A DNA stretch of 64,000 bases from Spartobacteria bacterium. Lineage in GTDB: Bacteria; Verrucomicrobiota; Verrucomicrobiia; Chthoniobacterales; UBA10450. The stretch is from contig PNAS01000071.1 in the NCBI GenBank assembly GCA_003169695.1, positions 1 through 64,000 on the forward strand, given 5' to 3'. Positions 25,260-34,534 of the stretch are shown piece after piece. Positions within the stretch are counted from its first letter, which is position 1, and each line of letters opens with the position of its first letter. Below the pieces are notes generated by a model. It made no database searches. It had not been told where the DNA came from and saw only the letters and a list, made by a program, of their open reading frames with translations. The position numbers and the translations under genes are program-made.

Positions 25260-25335
25260 CGTAAACCTCCAGCTGATGATCCCAATGACGACGCGGAGTG
25301 ATGACGCAAGTTGGAAGCTCGCTCCACCTTCGCTG

Positions 25336-25740
25336 CTACTTACGGCGGAGCGGAACGATGATTTCCTCATCGCGGCGCGCGAGGATTACGCGACCGTCCT
25401 CGATCGCCTTGACCGTAAGCTGATAGGTCTGGGTGCCGACCTGCAATCCAAATTGCTGACCTGCCTGCATCGCTTTTCCATTGATAATGGCGAAACGCCC
25501 GCCGTTATCGAGCGTGATCGAACTGACGACAAAGGCCGAGGGTTGGATTTCGGGGCCGACGTGCTCACTCGTGTTTGCCTTTGCAACTGGCTTCCAGCCG
25601 ATCGGCCAAAATGGGTTGCGGCCGCTCGCTTCCATGACGAAGGATGACTTGTTCTTCAGCTCGATCGCGGCGGCCTGCTCGGCACGCGCGCACGTCAGGT
25701 TGAGCAACGTCAGAACAAAGATTGTTAGGAACGTTTTCAT
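25336..25740 (-). CDS. PilP-like periplasmic protein of the pil cluster
   Basis: 134 residues with a signal peptide (MKTFLTIFVLTLLNLTCARA). A proline/tryptophan segment GRNPFWPIGWKP is followed by a beta-rich domain (SSITLDNGGRFAIINGKAMQAGQQFGL, YQLTVKAIEDGRVILAR) that resembles the HR/OB-like domain of PilP/GspC-type proteins. Its start overlaps the end of pilO by four bases. The PilP assignment rests on position (last gene of pilM-N-O) and fold impression. In typical clusters pilQ would follow; here the next gene is convergent. Confidence 0.6.
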   Translation of the reverse strand: MKTFLTIFVLTLLNLTCARAEQAAAIELKNKSSFVMEASGRNPFWPIGWKPVAKANTSEHVGPEIQPSAFVVSSITLDNGGRFAIINGKAMQAGQQFGLQVGTQTYQLTVKAIEDGRVILARRDEEIIVPLRRK

Positions 25741-26306
25741 CGTTTTAGAATCGCAGTGGCGACGCTCAAGGTGACCTGTTGGAATTGAGGATCATCCGCC
25801 AGGGCGTGGATGTTAATGTGGTTGATCGAAAGAAGCGGCTCGGTGTTTTCCAGTTCGGCGACCGCTTTACCCAAGGTAGAGAAATCTGTCTGCGGCAGAT
25901 CGAGCGTCCAATTGTATCGCATCCAACCGGAGAGATCAGCCTCTTTGTAGGGGACATTGCTCTCGAGGCGCGCGGTGGTTTTGTCGATCTGCTGGTTGGA
26001 AAAAAATATTTTCATTCGCGGTGGGAACCACGCGATAGGTGCGCCTTCCGGGCTTAGATTGGTGAGCGCTGCGTAGCGCATCGTCGCCGCGCTGGCTTGC
26101 TTTTCGAGATTGGCGGTTTTGGTCATCTCATTTGCCGAACTGCCTTTTTTGTTTCGAATATCGTTTCTCGAAGCCAGCATCGAATCGCGGCTCTTGCTGA
26201 GAGGCCCGAGGAAGAAACTAAAGTAAACGTAAAGCAAAACGACGAATCCGATCGTGCTAAGCGCGAGCTTCTGGATCTGGTCTTTGCTGAGGTTGAGTTT
26301 CTTCAT
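25737..26306 (-). CDS. pilO: PilO-like inner-membrane pilus alignment protein
   Basis: 189 residues: a short cytoplasmic start, one membrane helix (STIGFVVLLYVYFSFFLGPL), then a coiled coil and a ferredoxin-like C-terminal domain (TLDLPQTDFSTLGKAVAELENTEPLLSINHINIHAL). Known: PilO pairs with PilN below the PilM ring and PilP above to align the pilus machine across the periplasm. It is encoded between pilN and the PilP-like gene with ATGA overlaps on both sides. Sequence divergence is large, so the name rests on architecture and order. Confidence 0.75.
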   Translation of the reverse strand: MKKLNLSKDQIQKLALSTIGFVVLLYVYFSFFLGPLSKSRDSMLASRNDIRNKKGSSANEMTKTANLEKQASAATMRYAALTNLSPEGAPIAWFPPRMKIFFSNQQIDKTTARLESNVPYKEADLSGWMRYNWTLDLPQTDFSTLGKAVAELENTEPLLSINHINIHALADDPQFQQVTLSVATAILKR

Positions 26307-26950
26307 TTCGTTGACGTTCGGGCGGGTGGGGGAGCGGCTTTCGCTGTGGCGGACGGATTGAAACTCGCGCTCAAGGCGAAGCGCGCCATCGCCATGTTAG
26401 CGCCGCCGATCTTCACGAGCGTGTCCAGATCTTCGAGCGTCTTGAACTCGACCTTCACATCGTGATAACTCTGACCGAGCTGTTCCAGAAGCAGTTGACG
26501 GAGCTCCTCGGCGGCGGCACGCGGTTCGCGGCCCGCAGCCAAACCTTCAATCATTACGCTCACGCCTTTGTTGTCGTCGAGAACAGCGCCGTCAATGCTC
26601 GTGATCTGTGCGTTCAAAGCGACGCAGCGCGAAAGTTTCTCCAGGAACGGCGCCCAGAAAAATCGACTATCGATCATTCCGTCGAGCACTTTTGTTGTGT
26701 TAATGATGTCGTTCAATTCCGCGGAACGCTTCTGCGCCGCAGTCACTTTTGGTTCGATCTTGCTCCAGTCATTCTGTTCTGCGTTGAGCTGGTTCCGGAT
26801 TCCCAGCACCTGGTAAGCATTCCAGATGTAATAGAGGAACATGAGCGCACCGAGCGCGCCTAGTACCATCATGCCGATCTTGAGGGGATCGCGTTGACGC
26901 TGACGTTGTTCCCGGATTTCCTCGTGGAGGAGGTTGAGGTGGAGTGCCAT
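26303..26950 (-). CDS. pilN: PilN-like inner-membrane pilus protein
   Basis: 215 residues. The N-terminus MALHLNLLHEEIREQRQRQRDP resembles the conserved PilM-binding cytoplasmic peptide (NLLP) of PilN. It is followed by a membrane helix (MMVLGALGALMFLYYIW), a helical periplasmic segment and a ferredoxin-like domain, ending in a Pro/Ala tail. It is 7 bases downstream of pilM and overlaps pilO. Confidence 0.8.
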   Translation of the reverse strand: MALHLNLLHEEIREQRQRQRDPLKIGMMVLGALGALMFLYYIWNAYQVLGIRNQLNAEQNDWSKIEPKVTAAQKRSAELNDIINTTKVLDGMIDSRFFWAPFLEKLSRCVALNAQITSIDGAVLDDNKGVSVMIEGLAAGREPRAAAEELRQLLLEQLGQSYHDVKVEFKTLEDLDTLVKIGGANMAMARFALSASFNPSATAKAAPPPARTSTK

Positions 26951-26957
26951 GCGCGCT

Positions 26958-28040
26958 TTAGTTTCTCAGATATTCAAACGCGGCGCCGCAGGCGACGTTG
27001 AGCGAGACAAATTCATGTGGCAGCGCCTGGCGTTTCGCGGGTGGCAGCGCCACCTCACAGGTTTCGAGGGGATCCCAAATTTCACAGGGTAACCCCAGTT
27101 CGTCGCTCAGACTCTGCAGGATCGTCTCTGTGCGGGCGAGACCGCCGGAAACAAAAATCCGATGAATGTTTTGCTCGTGTTGTCCTTCGAAAAAGCCGAT
27201 CGAGTTGCGCACTTCTGTCGCCAGTCGGGCGAGTGAAGTTCGGCAAATCTCAGCCATGCCGGCATCGCCTTCCTGCATCATCACGCGCGCGGCGCTTGCG
27301 TCGAGCGCGCCGTCGGCGGTGAGGGCGTGCGTCAGCGCCTTGCCGCCATAATCGATGCTTCGAACAAGAACGAGTTCCCTTTGGCTGCCGATCATCACCG
27401 TGCTTTGCAAGTGACCCATGTCGAGAAGCAGGAACGCTTCTTTTGCAAAAGTTTCCGGGTAGGCGAATTCGAAAGCATTGAACGAGCAGATCGGAGCGAG
27501 CTGCAGAATATCAGCCGGAACACGCGACTTGCTGCAAGCCTCGGAAATCTGTTTTACCGTCGGCCGCAACATCCCGCCCACAAGATATTTGGTTTTGGCG
27601 TTTCCGTTTGAAGCGGGCGCAGTAGCCTCCCCCGATCCATTGGCCGCGCCGTTTGTCCTGGAGCCGTTCGTGGCCTCAGGGGCAAGCGGCGCGCAATCGA
27701 GGATAAAATCCTTGCATTCCTGATTCAAGACCATCAGGCCGTTGAGCCGAAGGGCATTGCGCAGAAGATCGATGGGAGTATTAGGCTGTTCGATGATCCG
27801 GAGGAGCGATTCGGGATCAGAAACCGCGATCGCGCAACCTTTGGCGCTTCCGCCGAGGTCCTTCAACAAGAGCTTGAGCTGCTGCGCGAGCTCTTCCGGT
27901 GTGGTGAGTTCCTCCGGAACTTCCCGGGAAGCGTAGCTGGTGAGCACAAACCGGTCGTCACCCTTTCGTTGGAGCAATACTCCTTTGAAGACGTGCTTCC
28001 CCAGATCGATACCAAAGACAGAATTTCCGCGTCTCGCCAT
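26958..28040 (-). CDS. pilM: PilM actin-like ATPase of type IV pilus assembly
   Basis: 360 residues, cytoplasmic. The actin/FtsA-like fold is marked by VFGIDLGKHVFKGVL (phosphate 1), LLDMGHLQSTVMI (phosphate 2) and FVSGGLARTETILQSL (adenosine motif). A low-complexity Asn/Gly/Ala insertion (NGSRTNGAANGSGEATAP, about residues 125-148) lies before the central domain and is unusual. It is the first gene of the pilM-N-O cluster. Confidence 0.9.
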   Translation of the reverse strand: MARRGNSVFGIDLGKHVFKGVLLQRKGDDRFVLTSYASREVPEELTTPEELAQQLKLLLKDLGGSAKGCAIAVSDPESLLRIIEQPNTPIDLLRNALRLNGLMVLNQECKDFILDCAPLAPEATNGSRTNGAANGSGEATAPASNGNAKTKYLVGGMLRPTVKQISEACSKSRVPADILQLAPICSFNAFEFAYPETFAKEAFLLLDMGHLQSTVMIGSQRELVLVRSIDYGGKALTHALTADGALDASAARVMMQEGDAGMAEICRTSLARLATEVRNSIGFFEGQHEQNIHRIFVSGGLARTETILQSLSDELGLPCEIWDPLETCEVALPPAKRQALPHEFVSLNVACGAAFEYLRN

Positions 28041-28141
28041 AATGCTGCCATTCCATATAGCGGGAACCGTGCCGACAGCCCGGTTTTCTGCCCGTGGCGC
28101 TACCTTCGGGAGAGAGGCAGTAACCAGCCGGAAAAGGGTTG

Positions 28142-29554
28142 TTAACTCGCGGAAACAGCACGATAACCAAAGAACTGGCGGCTCTTAATAATTTCCGCCA
28201 CTTCTGGTGGGACCATTCGTTCCCAGGCCGGATCGCCCGACTGTAATTTCGCGAGCGCGTCCGGTGGATAAATACACAGATACTCCGGATTATAATCGGT
28301 GATTTCCTGGATGAACTCGTTGTCGATCAGGTAGCGGTAGAGCGAGCGCAAATTTGGCGCTACCTCCAGCTTCGTTGCCGGCACCAGCTCGCCTGTTTTC
28401 TCACCCATCATCGGATAGACGTAAAGCTTTAACCCACTCTTAAACATTCGCCCGAGCGCTTCGAGAATTCCGCCCTCGAGATTGAGATAGTATTTCTCGT
28501 CGAAAATCTCCATCAGACTCGGCACGCCCATCACCAGACCGATCATTCGGTTGGTATAACGCGCCAGGTAAGAGGCGAGCCGAAAATACTCGCCGAATTT
28601 CGAGACCATGACAGGGCGGCCGAGCGCGCCCAGGATATCCACGCGCGCGAGAAAATCGGCGTGATTAAGTTGGCCTTCGGAAAGCAGGTTCTCGAGCGTC
28701 ATTTCCATCAGGACAACGAGTTCCTCTTCAGAGCACTCGCATTGTTTAAGAAAAGCGGTGCGCGCACGATTCAGCATGTCGTTTGTGGCATACGTCACCG
28801 GCCGAAAACTGCCGCGTTCGACCAGGATCGCTTTTTTATAGAGAATGTCGGCAGGCTGGACGGTTTCACCGTCAGCGGTAAACATGACTGCGTTGGTCAA
28901 GCCCTGGCTGACCAGTTGCAAGCTCATGAGGCGATTGTCGATGTTGGGAAACGCCGGTCCGGAGAACTTGATCATGTCCACCTGGATGCGATCCGGCGCG
29001 AGGTTCTCCTGTAACGATGCGATCAATTTCTCCGGCTGGCGATGGTAGAAAGCGCCGTAGAGAAGATTCACTCCGATAATGCCGAGCGCTTCCTGTTGAT
29101 CGACATTCGACTCATCGAGCATTCGGATGTGGATGATAATCTGGCTCGGTTCGCCGCGCGTTTGCTCCTGAAAACGCACGCCCAACCAACCGTGCGATTC
29201 GTTGTGCTGCTTGAAGCTGCGAGCCGCGACGGTGTCGGCGAAAACAAAAAACGTTCGCTCGTTTCCAAATTTTTCTTTCAACCGCTCGATCAACAGATTG
29301 TACTCGTGGTCCAGCATCGTCTGGAGCCGGTTGCGACTGACATAGCGGTCGGCTGTTCCATAAATGGCGTCGCTAAACGTCATGTCGTAGGCCGACATCG
29401 TCTTGGCGACCGTTCCAGAAGCGCCGCCGACATGAAAGAATCGTCGAGCGACCTCCTGGCCGGCGCCGATCTCGGCGAAGGTCCCGTACTTCTTCGCGTC
29501 GAGATTAATCTGGAATGCCTTCTTATTGGTGCCGACATCCATCTCCGAGTTCAT
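28142..29554 (-). CDS. Conserved cytoplasmic protein of unknown function
   Basis: 470 residues, no signal peptide or membrane helix. I recognise the family from its conserved stretches (KKYGTFAEIGAGQEVARRFF, GTVAKTMSAYDMTFSDAIYG, IIIHIRMLDESNVDQQEALG, NRLMSLQLVSQGLTNAVMFTADGE), which are shared by many bacterial phyla. It is sometimes annotated as a TonB-dependent receptor or nucleotidyltransferase without support: nothing here looks like a beta barrel or TonB box. The high conservation and cytoplasmic composition suggest a housekeeping enzyme. It stands between batE and pilM on the same strand. Confidence 0.85.
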   Translation of the reverse strand: MNSEMDVGTNKKAFQINLDAKKYGTFAEIGAGQEVARRFFHVGGASGTVAKTMSAYDMTFSDAIYGTADRYVSRNRLQTMLDHEYNLLIERLKEKFGNERTFFVFADTVAARSFKQHNESHGWLGVRFQEQTRGEPSQIIIHIRMLDESNVDQQEALGIIGVNLLYGAFYHRQPEKLIASLQENLAPDRIQVDMIKFSGPAFPNIDNRLMSLQLVSQGLTNAVMFTADGETVQPADILYKKAILVERGSFRPVTYATNDMLNRARTAFLKQCECSEEELVVLMEMTLENLLSEGQLNHADFLARVDILGALGRPVMVSKFGEYFRLASYLARYTNRMIGLVMGVPSLMEIFDEKYYLNLEGGILEALGRMFKSGLKLYVYPMMGEKTGELVPATKLEVAPNLRSLYRYLIDNEFIQEITDYNPEYLCIYPPDALAKLQSGDPAWERMVPPEVAEIIKSRQFFGYRAVSAS

Positions 29555-29688
29555 ACGGAATCAAGATGTGGACAATTAGGCGCTTCTCAACTCCGGGCCA
29601 ATCACGCGGGACGGAACATCCTGCAAAAAATCGACCGCGTTAATAACGGAGGGACAAGCTTCCGCACGTCCCTCCGGTCGCGTTGAAC

Positions 29689-30447
29689 CTACATCCGCAC
29701 GCGCTGCGCGGCGTTTGCTGGAATCCAGCCGCGCAGATCGTTCGGCAACGCTGCGTAGAGCCAGTCACCGCGTTGACTTAGAACCTCGATCTCACTGCCT
29801 GGCGGCAAGGACAGAACGCTATTCGCATTGTCCGCCGTCGCGAGTCGCGCTTCGATGTTCTTTCCAGTCACGATCGCGAGGGCTCTGCCTCTGTTGCTGG
29901 TTTCCAGCGAATAGAGTGCGAGAACCGCACCCGCGAAGACAATGGTCGAAAAAATAATCAACGAGACGAGAGCTGCCGAACGCCGGTGCAAAAAGAAAAG
30001 ACGCGCTGCTCCGAAAAGCCCGAACCAGAACGCAATGGACGCAGCGATGGAATACTGCGCGGAAGTTCCGGCTTCGATGTAACGCTCGATCCCATTTCGC
30101 TTCAGCTCCAAAGCGCGCGCTTCATCACGCACCAGAACCAAATTTGCTGCGGCTTCCGGATGATGTGGATCGACCGCGAGCGCGCGTTCGTAGTTCAGGA
30201 TCGCCTCGCCGAAATTTCCGAGCCGGAACCACGCATTGCCCAGATCGTAGAATAGATTGGCGCTCCATTGCCCAGACCGGATGAGATTTTCATAACCGTC
30301 AATCGCCTTCTGGAAACGTCCCTCGCTGTATTCTTGGTTCGCCTTTGCGAACCCCGGATTCTGATCTCCTCGAACCGCTGGCGTAGCCAGGCAGCTTAGG
30401 ACAATCGCGGCAACGCTCACCCACAATAGATACGTTCTCTGTTTCAT
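29689..30447 (-). CDS. batE: BatE-like TPR and SH3 membrane protein
   Basis: 252 residues: signal peptide (LLWVSVAAIVLSCLATPAVRG), then TPR units (KANQEYSEGRFQKAIDGYENLI, NLFYDLGNAWFRLGNFGEAILNYERALAVDP), two membrane helices near residues 135-185, and a C-terminal SH3b-like domain (NSVLSLPPGSEIEVLSQRGDWLYAALPNDLRGWIP). The start overlaps the end of batD by four bases. In Bacteroides and Leptospira this is the BatE position. The periplasmic TPR may assemble the Bat complex. Confidence 0.85.
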   Translation of the reverse strand: MKQRTYLLWVSVAAIVLSCLATPAVRGDQNPGFAKANQEYSEGRFQKAIDGYENLIRSGQWSANLFYDLGNAWFRLGNFGEAILNYERALAVDPHHPEAAANLVLVRDEARALELKRNGIERYIEAGTSAQYSIAASIAFWFGLFGAARLFFLHRRSAALVSLIIFSTIVFAGAVLALYSLETSNRGRALAIVTGKNIEARLATADNANSVLSLPPGSEIEVLSQRGDWLYAALPNDLRGWIPANAAQRVRM

Positions 30448-32291
30448 CTCCGGAGGCTATCGATCAAATCGAGAACTTCGGTTCGCGTCTCTGGCGGCAC
30501 CAGGCGAATCCCGTTCTGCCCGCCGCCGCTATAGCGAACCTCATCGCTCTTCTCGAACAAATGACGAAGGCGCACGCGCGTATTTTCGTCCGCTTGGAAC
30601 ACCGACGCAGCGACTTCCGCGTCGACGGTGTTTGGATCAAGGTCTTTTGCCAACGCTGTCTTCAACTGAATCGCGCGCGAAGCCTGTGAAAAATATTCCT
30701 GCGGTGAAGCGTCGGCGCGACTCAGGCTGCGTTTCAGATCCGTCGCTTCGTGCTGCAAGGCCTCGCGACGGCGCGCCTCACGATTATCGAGATGCGCCTG
30801 TCGCATTTTCCAGCCGACATAGCCGAGCAAAACGAGGAGGGGGAAGAGTTGTGCGAGACAAAACGATCGGCGTACGAAGAAAGGCGTAAACGACTGCGGT
30901 GTCGACGGCAGCTCTGTGAGTTGATAAAGAATGTCCTGCTTCTTGGGAACGGCTGCGGGAGATGCGGATGGCGCGGGCGCCATTTCCGCAGCCCGGGGCG
31001 CGGTGGCAAAAGGGGCAGTCCCGCCTTCCACCCGAACCGGAATCGGATCGCTACGCAGGGTGACATATTGTTCCTTGAGGGAATCGAAATAGGTGAAGAC
31101 CTGCGCCGGAAGTTTGTCTTTGCGCTCATTTGGACTGAGAACCGTCTCGAACGTTTTCGTGCCGCTGATTCCGACGTCGTCATCCTGTTTGAAGTCGGCC
31201 GAAGGCGGATACTTATGCCATCCATGCTCATCGTCGAAGGCTGGTCCCGTCACTCGATCGAAATTCCCGCGGCCCGAAATTTTCGCCGTAACGGTAATCG
31301 GATCGCCCACCTGCACGCTCTTCGGGTTTGCGTCGGCGGCCATCGTGAAATTGCCAACCGCGCCGCCAAAAGTGGGCGGCGCGTTGGGCGGCAACGCTTT
31401 TACTTCGATGTTAACGGGTTCGGTCGTTAGCTTAATCTGACGCGGAACGCTCGCCGTAAGCCAGGGATCATTAAAAAAATTATCGAGGGTTGGATCGTTC
31501 AAGCCGAACGGGTTTTGCGGGAAAGAACGATTCCGCTGCGACTGCGGGACCATGACGACTGCTGGAATCTCAACCGGACCGATCTCGATCGTTCCGGTGC
31601 GTGCGGCGGCGATTGCCGTCTTATAGGATACGACCTGGTAGGTTTTCCCCCCGATCATTTGCTGCGTTTCCGAGGCGCGCATCTTCTGCTTGGTAAAGCC
31701 TTGCCCCGGCAGGTCAATCTCTGGAGGCACCTCTCGCACCCGAGTTTGGATCTCGAATCCGACCCGCACCACGATCGGGATCATTTCTCCGACGTACGCG
31801 CTCGTCTTGGGGACAATGAGCTCCGCGAAAGTGTTTTTCTTTGGATCGACCGTGCCACCGGCGCGATTGGACTGCGACGACTGATTTGGGGAATTTGTGA
31901 CGTTAAGAGTCAGCTCTGGAGTTCGCAGAGAATTGCTCCCTGCCCGAAGGGTCAGCGCGGGAATGGTGAACTTGCCGGCACGCTGCGGCAGAATCGTGTA
32001 GTTGAACGTAATGCTCGAAGTCACGTCGAAATTTCTCATTTCAAATGACTGCGTCTGGCCCGTTGACTGGATCTCCAATCCCTCCACTGAAATCTCGGAA
32101 GGGGGGGCGGCATTCCGGTCGCCTTTCACTTGAATCTGGAGCCCGACCGGCTGGCCGACGGTGGTCTCAGAACTCGTGAGGACAGAAGTGACCGACGGCT
32201 GATCCGCAGTGGCCGAACCGACGAGAGCAGCGAGCGCGATTGACGCTATTGCCGTGTGAGCGAGGGAACGTTTGAGAGACGAGCGATACAT
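30444..32291 (-). CDS. batD: BatD-like protein with repeated beta-sandwich domains
   Basis: 615 residues from ATG 32291, which gives a clean signal peptide (SLKRSLAHTAIASIALAALVGSATA) and a 10-base gap to the upstream stop; ATG 32321, with GAAGG upstream, is an alternative. The BatD/oxygen-tolerance domain repeats include QVKGDRNAAPPSEISVEGLEI, YTILPQRAGKFTIPAL, YKTAIAAARTGTIEIGPVEIP and SVQVGDPITVTAKISG. A membrane helix (FPLLVLLGYVGWK) near residue 490 anchors a cytoplasmic end. Known: BatD is a periplasmic member of the MoxR-Bat system. Confidence 0.9.
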   Translation of the reverse strand: MYRSSLKRSLAHTAIASIALAALVGSATADQPSVTSVLTSSETTVGQPVGLQIQVKGDRNAAPPSEISVEGLEIQSTGQTQSFEMRNFDVTSSITFNYTILPQRAGKFTIPALTLRAGSNSLRTPELTLNVTNSPNQSSQSNRAGGTVDPKKNTFAELIVPKTSAYVGEMIPIVVRVGFEIQTRVREVPPEIDLPGQGFTKQKMRASETQQMIGGKTYQVVSYKTAIAAARTGTIEIGPVEIPAVVMVPQSQRNRSFPQNPFGLNDPTLDNFFNDPWLTASVPRQIKLTTEPVNIEVKALPPNAPPTFGGAVGNFTMAADANPKSVQVGDPITVTAKISGRGNFDRVTGPAFDDEHGWHKYPPSADFKQDDDVGISGTKTFETVLSPNERKDKLPAQVFTYFDSLKEQYVTLRSDPIPVRVEGGTAPFATAPRAAEMAPAPSASPAAVPKKQDILYQLTELPSTPQSFTPFFVRRSFCLAQLFPLLVLLGYVGWKMRQAHLDNREARRREALQHEATDLKRSLSRADASPQEYFSQASRAIQLKTALAKDLDPNTVDAEVAASVFQADENTRVRLRHLFEKSDEVRYSGGGQNGIRLVPPETRTEVLDLIDSLRR

Positions 32292-32301
32292 CGTGGACCG
32301 G

Positions 32302-34506
32302 TTACCAATCATTATAGACATGACGTGTAACCTTCCGTTCATCAAGCTGCACACGCCGTTCCTCGTCCTTCATCGACTCCAAGAGAAGCTCGGCTTGCTT
32401 CTCGCTCATTTGCCCTTCCTTCTCCGGTTCGGCCTCCGCCACTTGCGCGGTCTGCTCGTTCTGATTTGGATTTTCCTCGCCGGCTCCTTTCACTTCACCC
32501 GCTAATTTTTTCCCGGGAGAAGAACCAGGCGTCGGTGAAGTGCCGGATCCCTCACCTTCGCCGGGTGATGGGGAGGGATTTTCGTTTCCTTTGTCGGAAG
32601 GCGTCGGCGATTGCTCGGGCTTTTCCTGATCCTCGTTCGATGAATCCTGTTTGTCACCCTTGTCGGACTCTTTATCTTCTCGAGCCGAAGGCGATGGCGC
32701 GGGGCCTTGCTGATTCTGCTGCGATTTCTCGTCACTTCCCGGCGAGGGCGATGGACTTTCGTCAGCCTTGGGCTCGTCCTTCTTGTTCTCGTCTTTCCCA
32801 GAATCATTCTTTGCCTGCGATTGTTCTTTGCCCTTGTCCGGCTTTGGCTGATCACCCTTGCCCGATTGGTCTTTTTGATCCTGGTCCTTCTGGTCCTGCT
32901 TTTCTTGCTGATTCTGTTTCGACTGCTGTTGTTGATCTTTATCGTCCTTCTTGGAATCGTTCTTTTTGTTCTCCTGCGGTTTCGGTGAGGGCGAAGGAGG
33001 TGGCTGCTGTTCCCGTTTTCGTTTCAATTCCTCGATCTTCTTTTTCACATACTCCAGGTTGTCTTTCGCTTCTTTATTTTCCGGCGCGAGTTTAAGAGTT
33101 TGCTCGTAGTGCTGGAGAGCATTCGTCCAGTCCTTCAGTTTTTCATCGTCCTTCTTTTGCGTCTCGCCGCGCTGGTAGAGCGTGTTGCCAAGATTGTAGT
33201 GACTTCTGCTTTGCAAGCCGGCATCCGGTGATAGCAACGCCTGGCTAAACGAGTTCAACGCTTTGCCAAAGTCCTTCATTTTGTAGGCGGCCGCGCCGGC
33301 ATCGAATTCGATTTTGTCCGCGGCGCTCGTTTGAGGGTGTTCCTTTAATGCTTTTTCAAATTCCTGGTAGGCTTCGCTGAACTTGTCCTGCCGATAAGCA
33401 TCAAGACCCGGCGCTGAACCCAGGGAAATATTCACAAGGAGCAGAAGAGTCGCTGCCATCGCGAGCCCCTTTTTAGATTCGACTGTGCGGGGCAAGAAGG
33501 AACGGAGACGTTTTCGCTCGCGCATCATGAATGACGCTGCGAGAAAAAATATCGCCGCGCCCAACGGCCATTGGTAGCGCTCGATCGGCCGTCGCGAGAG
33601 CCGGGCGTCAATATCACCAGCCTGCATTTTCGTGAGTCCCTCGGTGAAGAGCTGCTTCATGGTGCGCGGTCCGTCTTCAAGATGAAGGTAAAATCCGCCG
33701 GTGCTTTCCGCGATCTCTTTCAAGCGCTTTTCGTCCAGCTTCGATTTCACGACCTGGCCGTTGCTGTCTTTGACGAAAGCCGTCCCTCCGCCGTCACCGT
33801 TGCTGACCGGAATGAGCGAGCCCTCCGGCGTGCCGACTCCGATCGTGAAGATTCGAACGCCTGCAGCCACCGCCGCTTTCGCGGTCTTCAAGGCATCACC
33901 GCTCAGCTCCTCGCCATCCGTGAAAATGATGAGTGCGCGATTGCCGATGGCGCTCTTGCCGAATGTGCGCACCGCGAGATCGATCGCCTCTGAGATATTT
34001 GTTCCCCCTTCTGGAATTGTGTTGGTATCGAGATCGTTGATTGCCTCCACGGCCGCGTCGTAGTCAATCGTGAGAGGAGCTTGCAAGAACGCGCGACCGG
34101 CGAACGCGATCAGGCCAGCACGGTCGCCCTGGAGTTCGTTGATGAGATCCTGTGCGGCGAGTTTCACTCGCTGAAGACGGTTTGGCGGCACGTCGTTTGA
34201 AAGCATGCTGCGCGAAGTATCCACCGCGAGGATGAGGTCGAGTCCTTTTCGCTTCGCGTCTTCATAAGTGTAGCCCCAGCGTGGTTGGGCCAGAGCAGTT
34301 ATCGCGAGGGCGAGTCCCAAAAGGACGAACGAGAACCGCAAACTGCGTCGCCGGCGATCCAGGGTGCGCGCGAGATTTGGCAGCAATCGCTCGGACACGA
34401 ATTCGCGCAACCGCAGGGTTGCTCGTCGTTCCGCGCGAACAAAAAGCACAACAAGAAACGGAATTATGAGCACAGCCCAGAACCACTGTGGCGCGCCGAA
34501 AGTCAT
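32302..34506 (-). CDS. batB: BatB-BatC fusion: VWA membrane protein with TPR and acidic/Pro-rich tail
   Basis: 734 residues from ATG 34506 (a GTG 6 codons upstream is possible). The N-terminal half is BatB-like: two membrane helices, then a VWA domain with the MIDAS motif DTSRS (LDLILAVDTSRSML) and IFTDGEELSG, and a third helix around AAIFFLAASFMMRE. The second half carries TPRs (AYQEFEKALKEHPQTS, SHYNLGNTLYQRG, ALQHYEQTLKLAPENKEA) as in BatC. It then runs into a low-complexity stretch of more than 200 residues rich in Lys, Asp, Gln, Ser and Pro, and ends with a short conserved helix. Usually BatB and BatC are separate genes. Confidence 0.9.
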   Translation of the reverse strand: MTFGAPQWFWAVLIIPFLVVLFVRAERRATLRLREFVSERLLPNLARTLDRRRRSLRFSFVLLGLALAITALAQPRWGYTYEDAKRKGLDLILAVDTSRSMLSNDVPPNRLQRVKLAAQDLINELQGDRAGLIAFAGRAFLQAPLTIDYDAAVEAINDLDTNTIPEGGTNISEAIDLAVRTFGKSAIGNRALIIFTDGEELSGDALKTAKAAVAAGVRIFTIGVGTPEGSLIPVSNGDGGGTAFVKDSNGQVVKSKLDEKRLKEIAESTGGFYLHLEDGPRTMKQLFTEGLTKMQAGDIDARLSRRPIERYQWPLGAAIFFLAASFMMRERKRLRSFLPRTVESKKGLAMAATLLLLVNISLGSAPGLDAYRQDKFSEAYQEFEKALKEHPQTSAADKIEFDAGAAAYKMKDFGKALNSFSQALLSPDAGLQSRSHYNLGNTLYQRGETQKKDDEKLKDWTNALQHYEQTLKLAPENKEAKDNLEYVKKKIEELKRKREQQPPPSPSPKPQENKKNDSKKDDKDQQQQSKQNQQEKQDQKDQDQKDQSGKGDQPKPDKGKEQSQAKNDSGKDENKKDEPKADESPSPSPGSDEKSQQNQQGPAPSPSAREDKESDKGDKQDSSNEDQEKPEQSPTPSDKGNENPSPSPGEGEGSGTSPTPGSSPGKKLAGEVKGAGEENPNQNEQTAQVAEAEPEKEGQMSEKQAELLLESMKDEERRVQLDERKVTRHVYNDW

Positions 34507-34534
34507 AAGGAGAGCTTGCGCCACATTGTTTTCT

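Noticed and set aside
32466-33095. Plus-strand frames within the batB region
   Set aside because: Antisense of the Lys/Asp/Gln-rich tail; Leu/Phe-rich composition is an artefact of the complementary codons.
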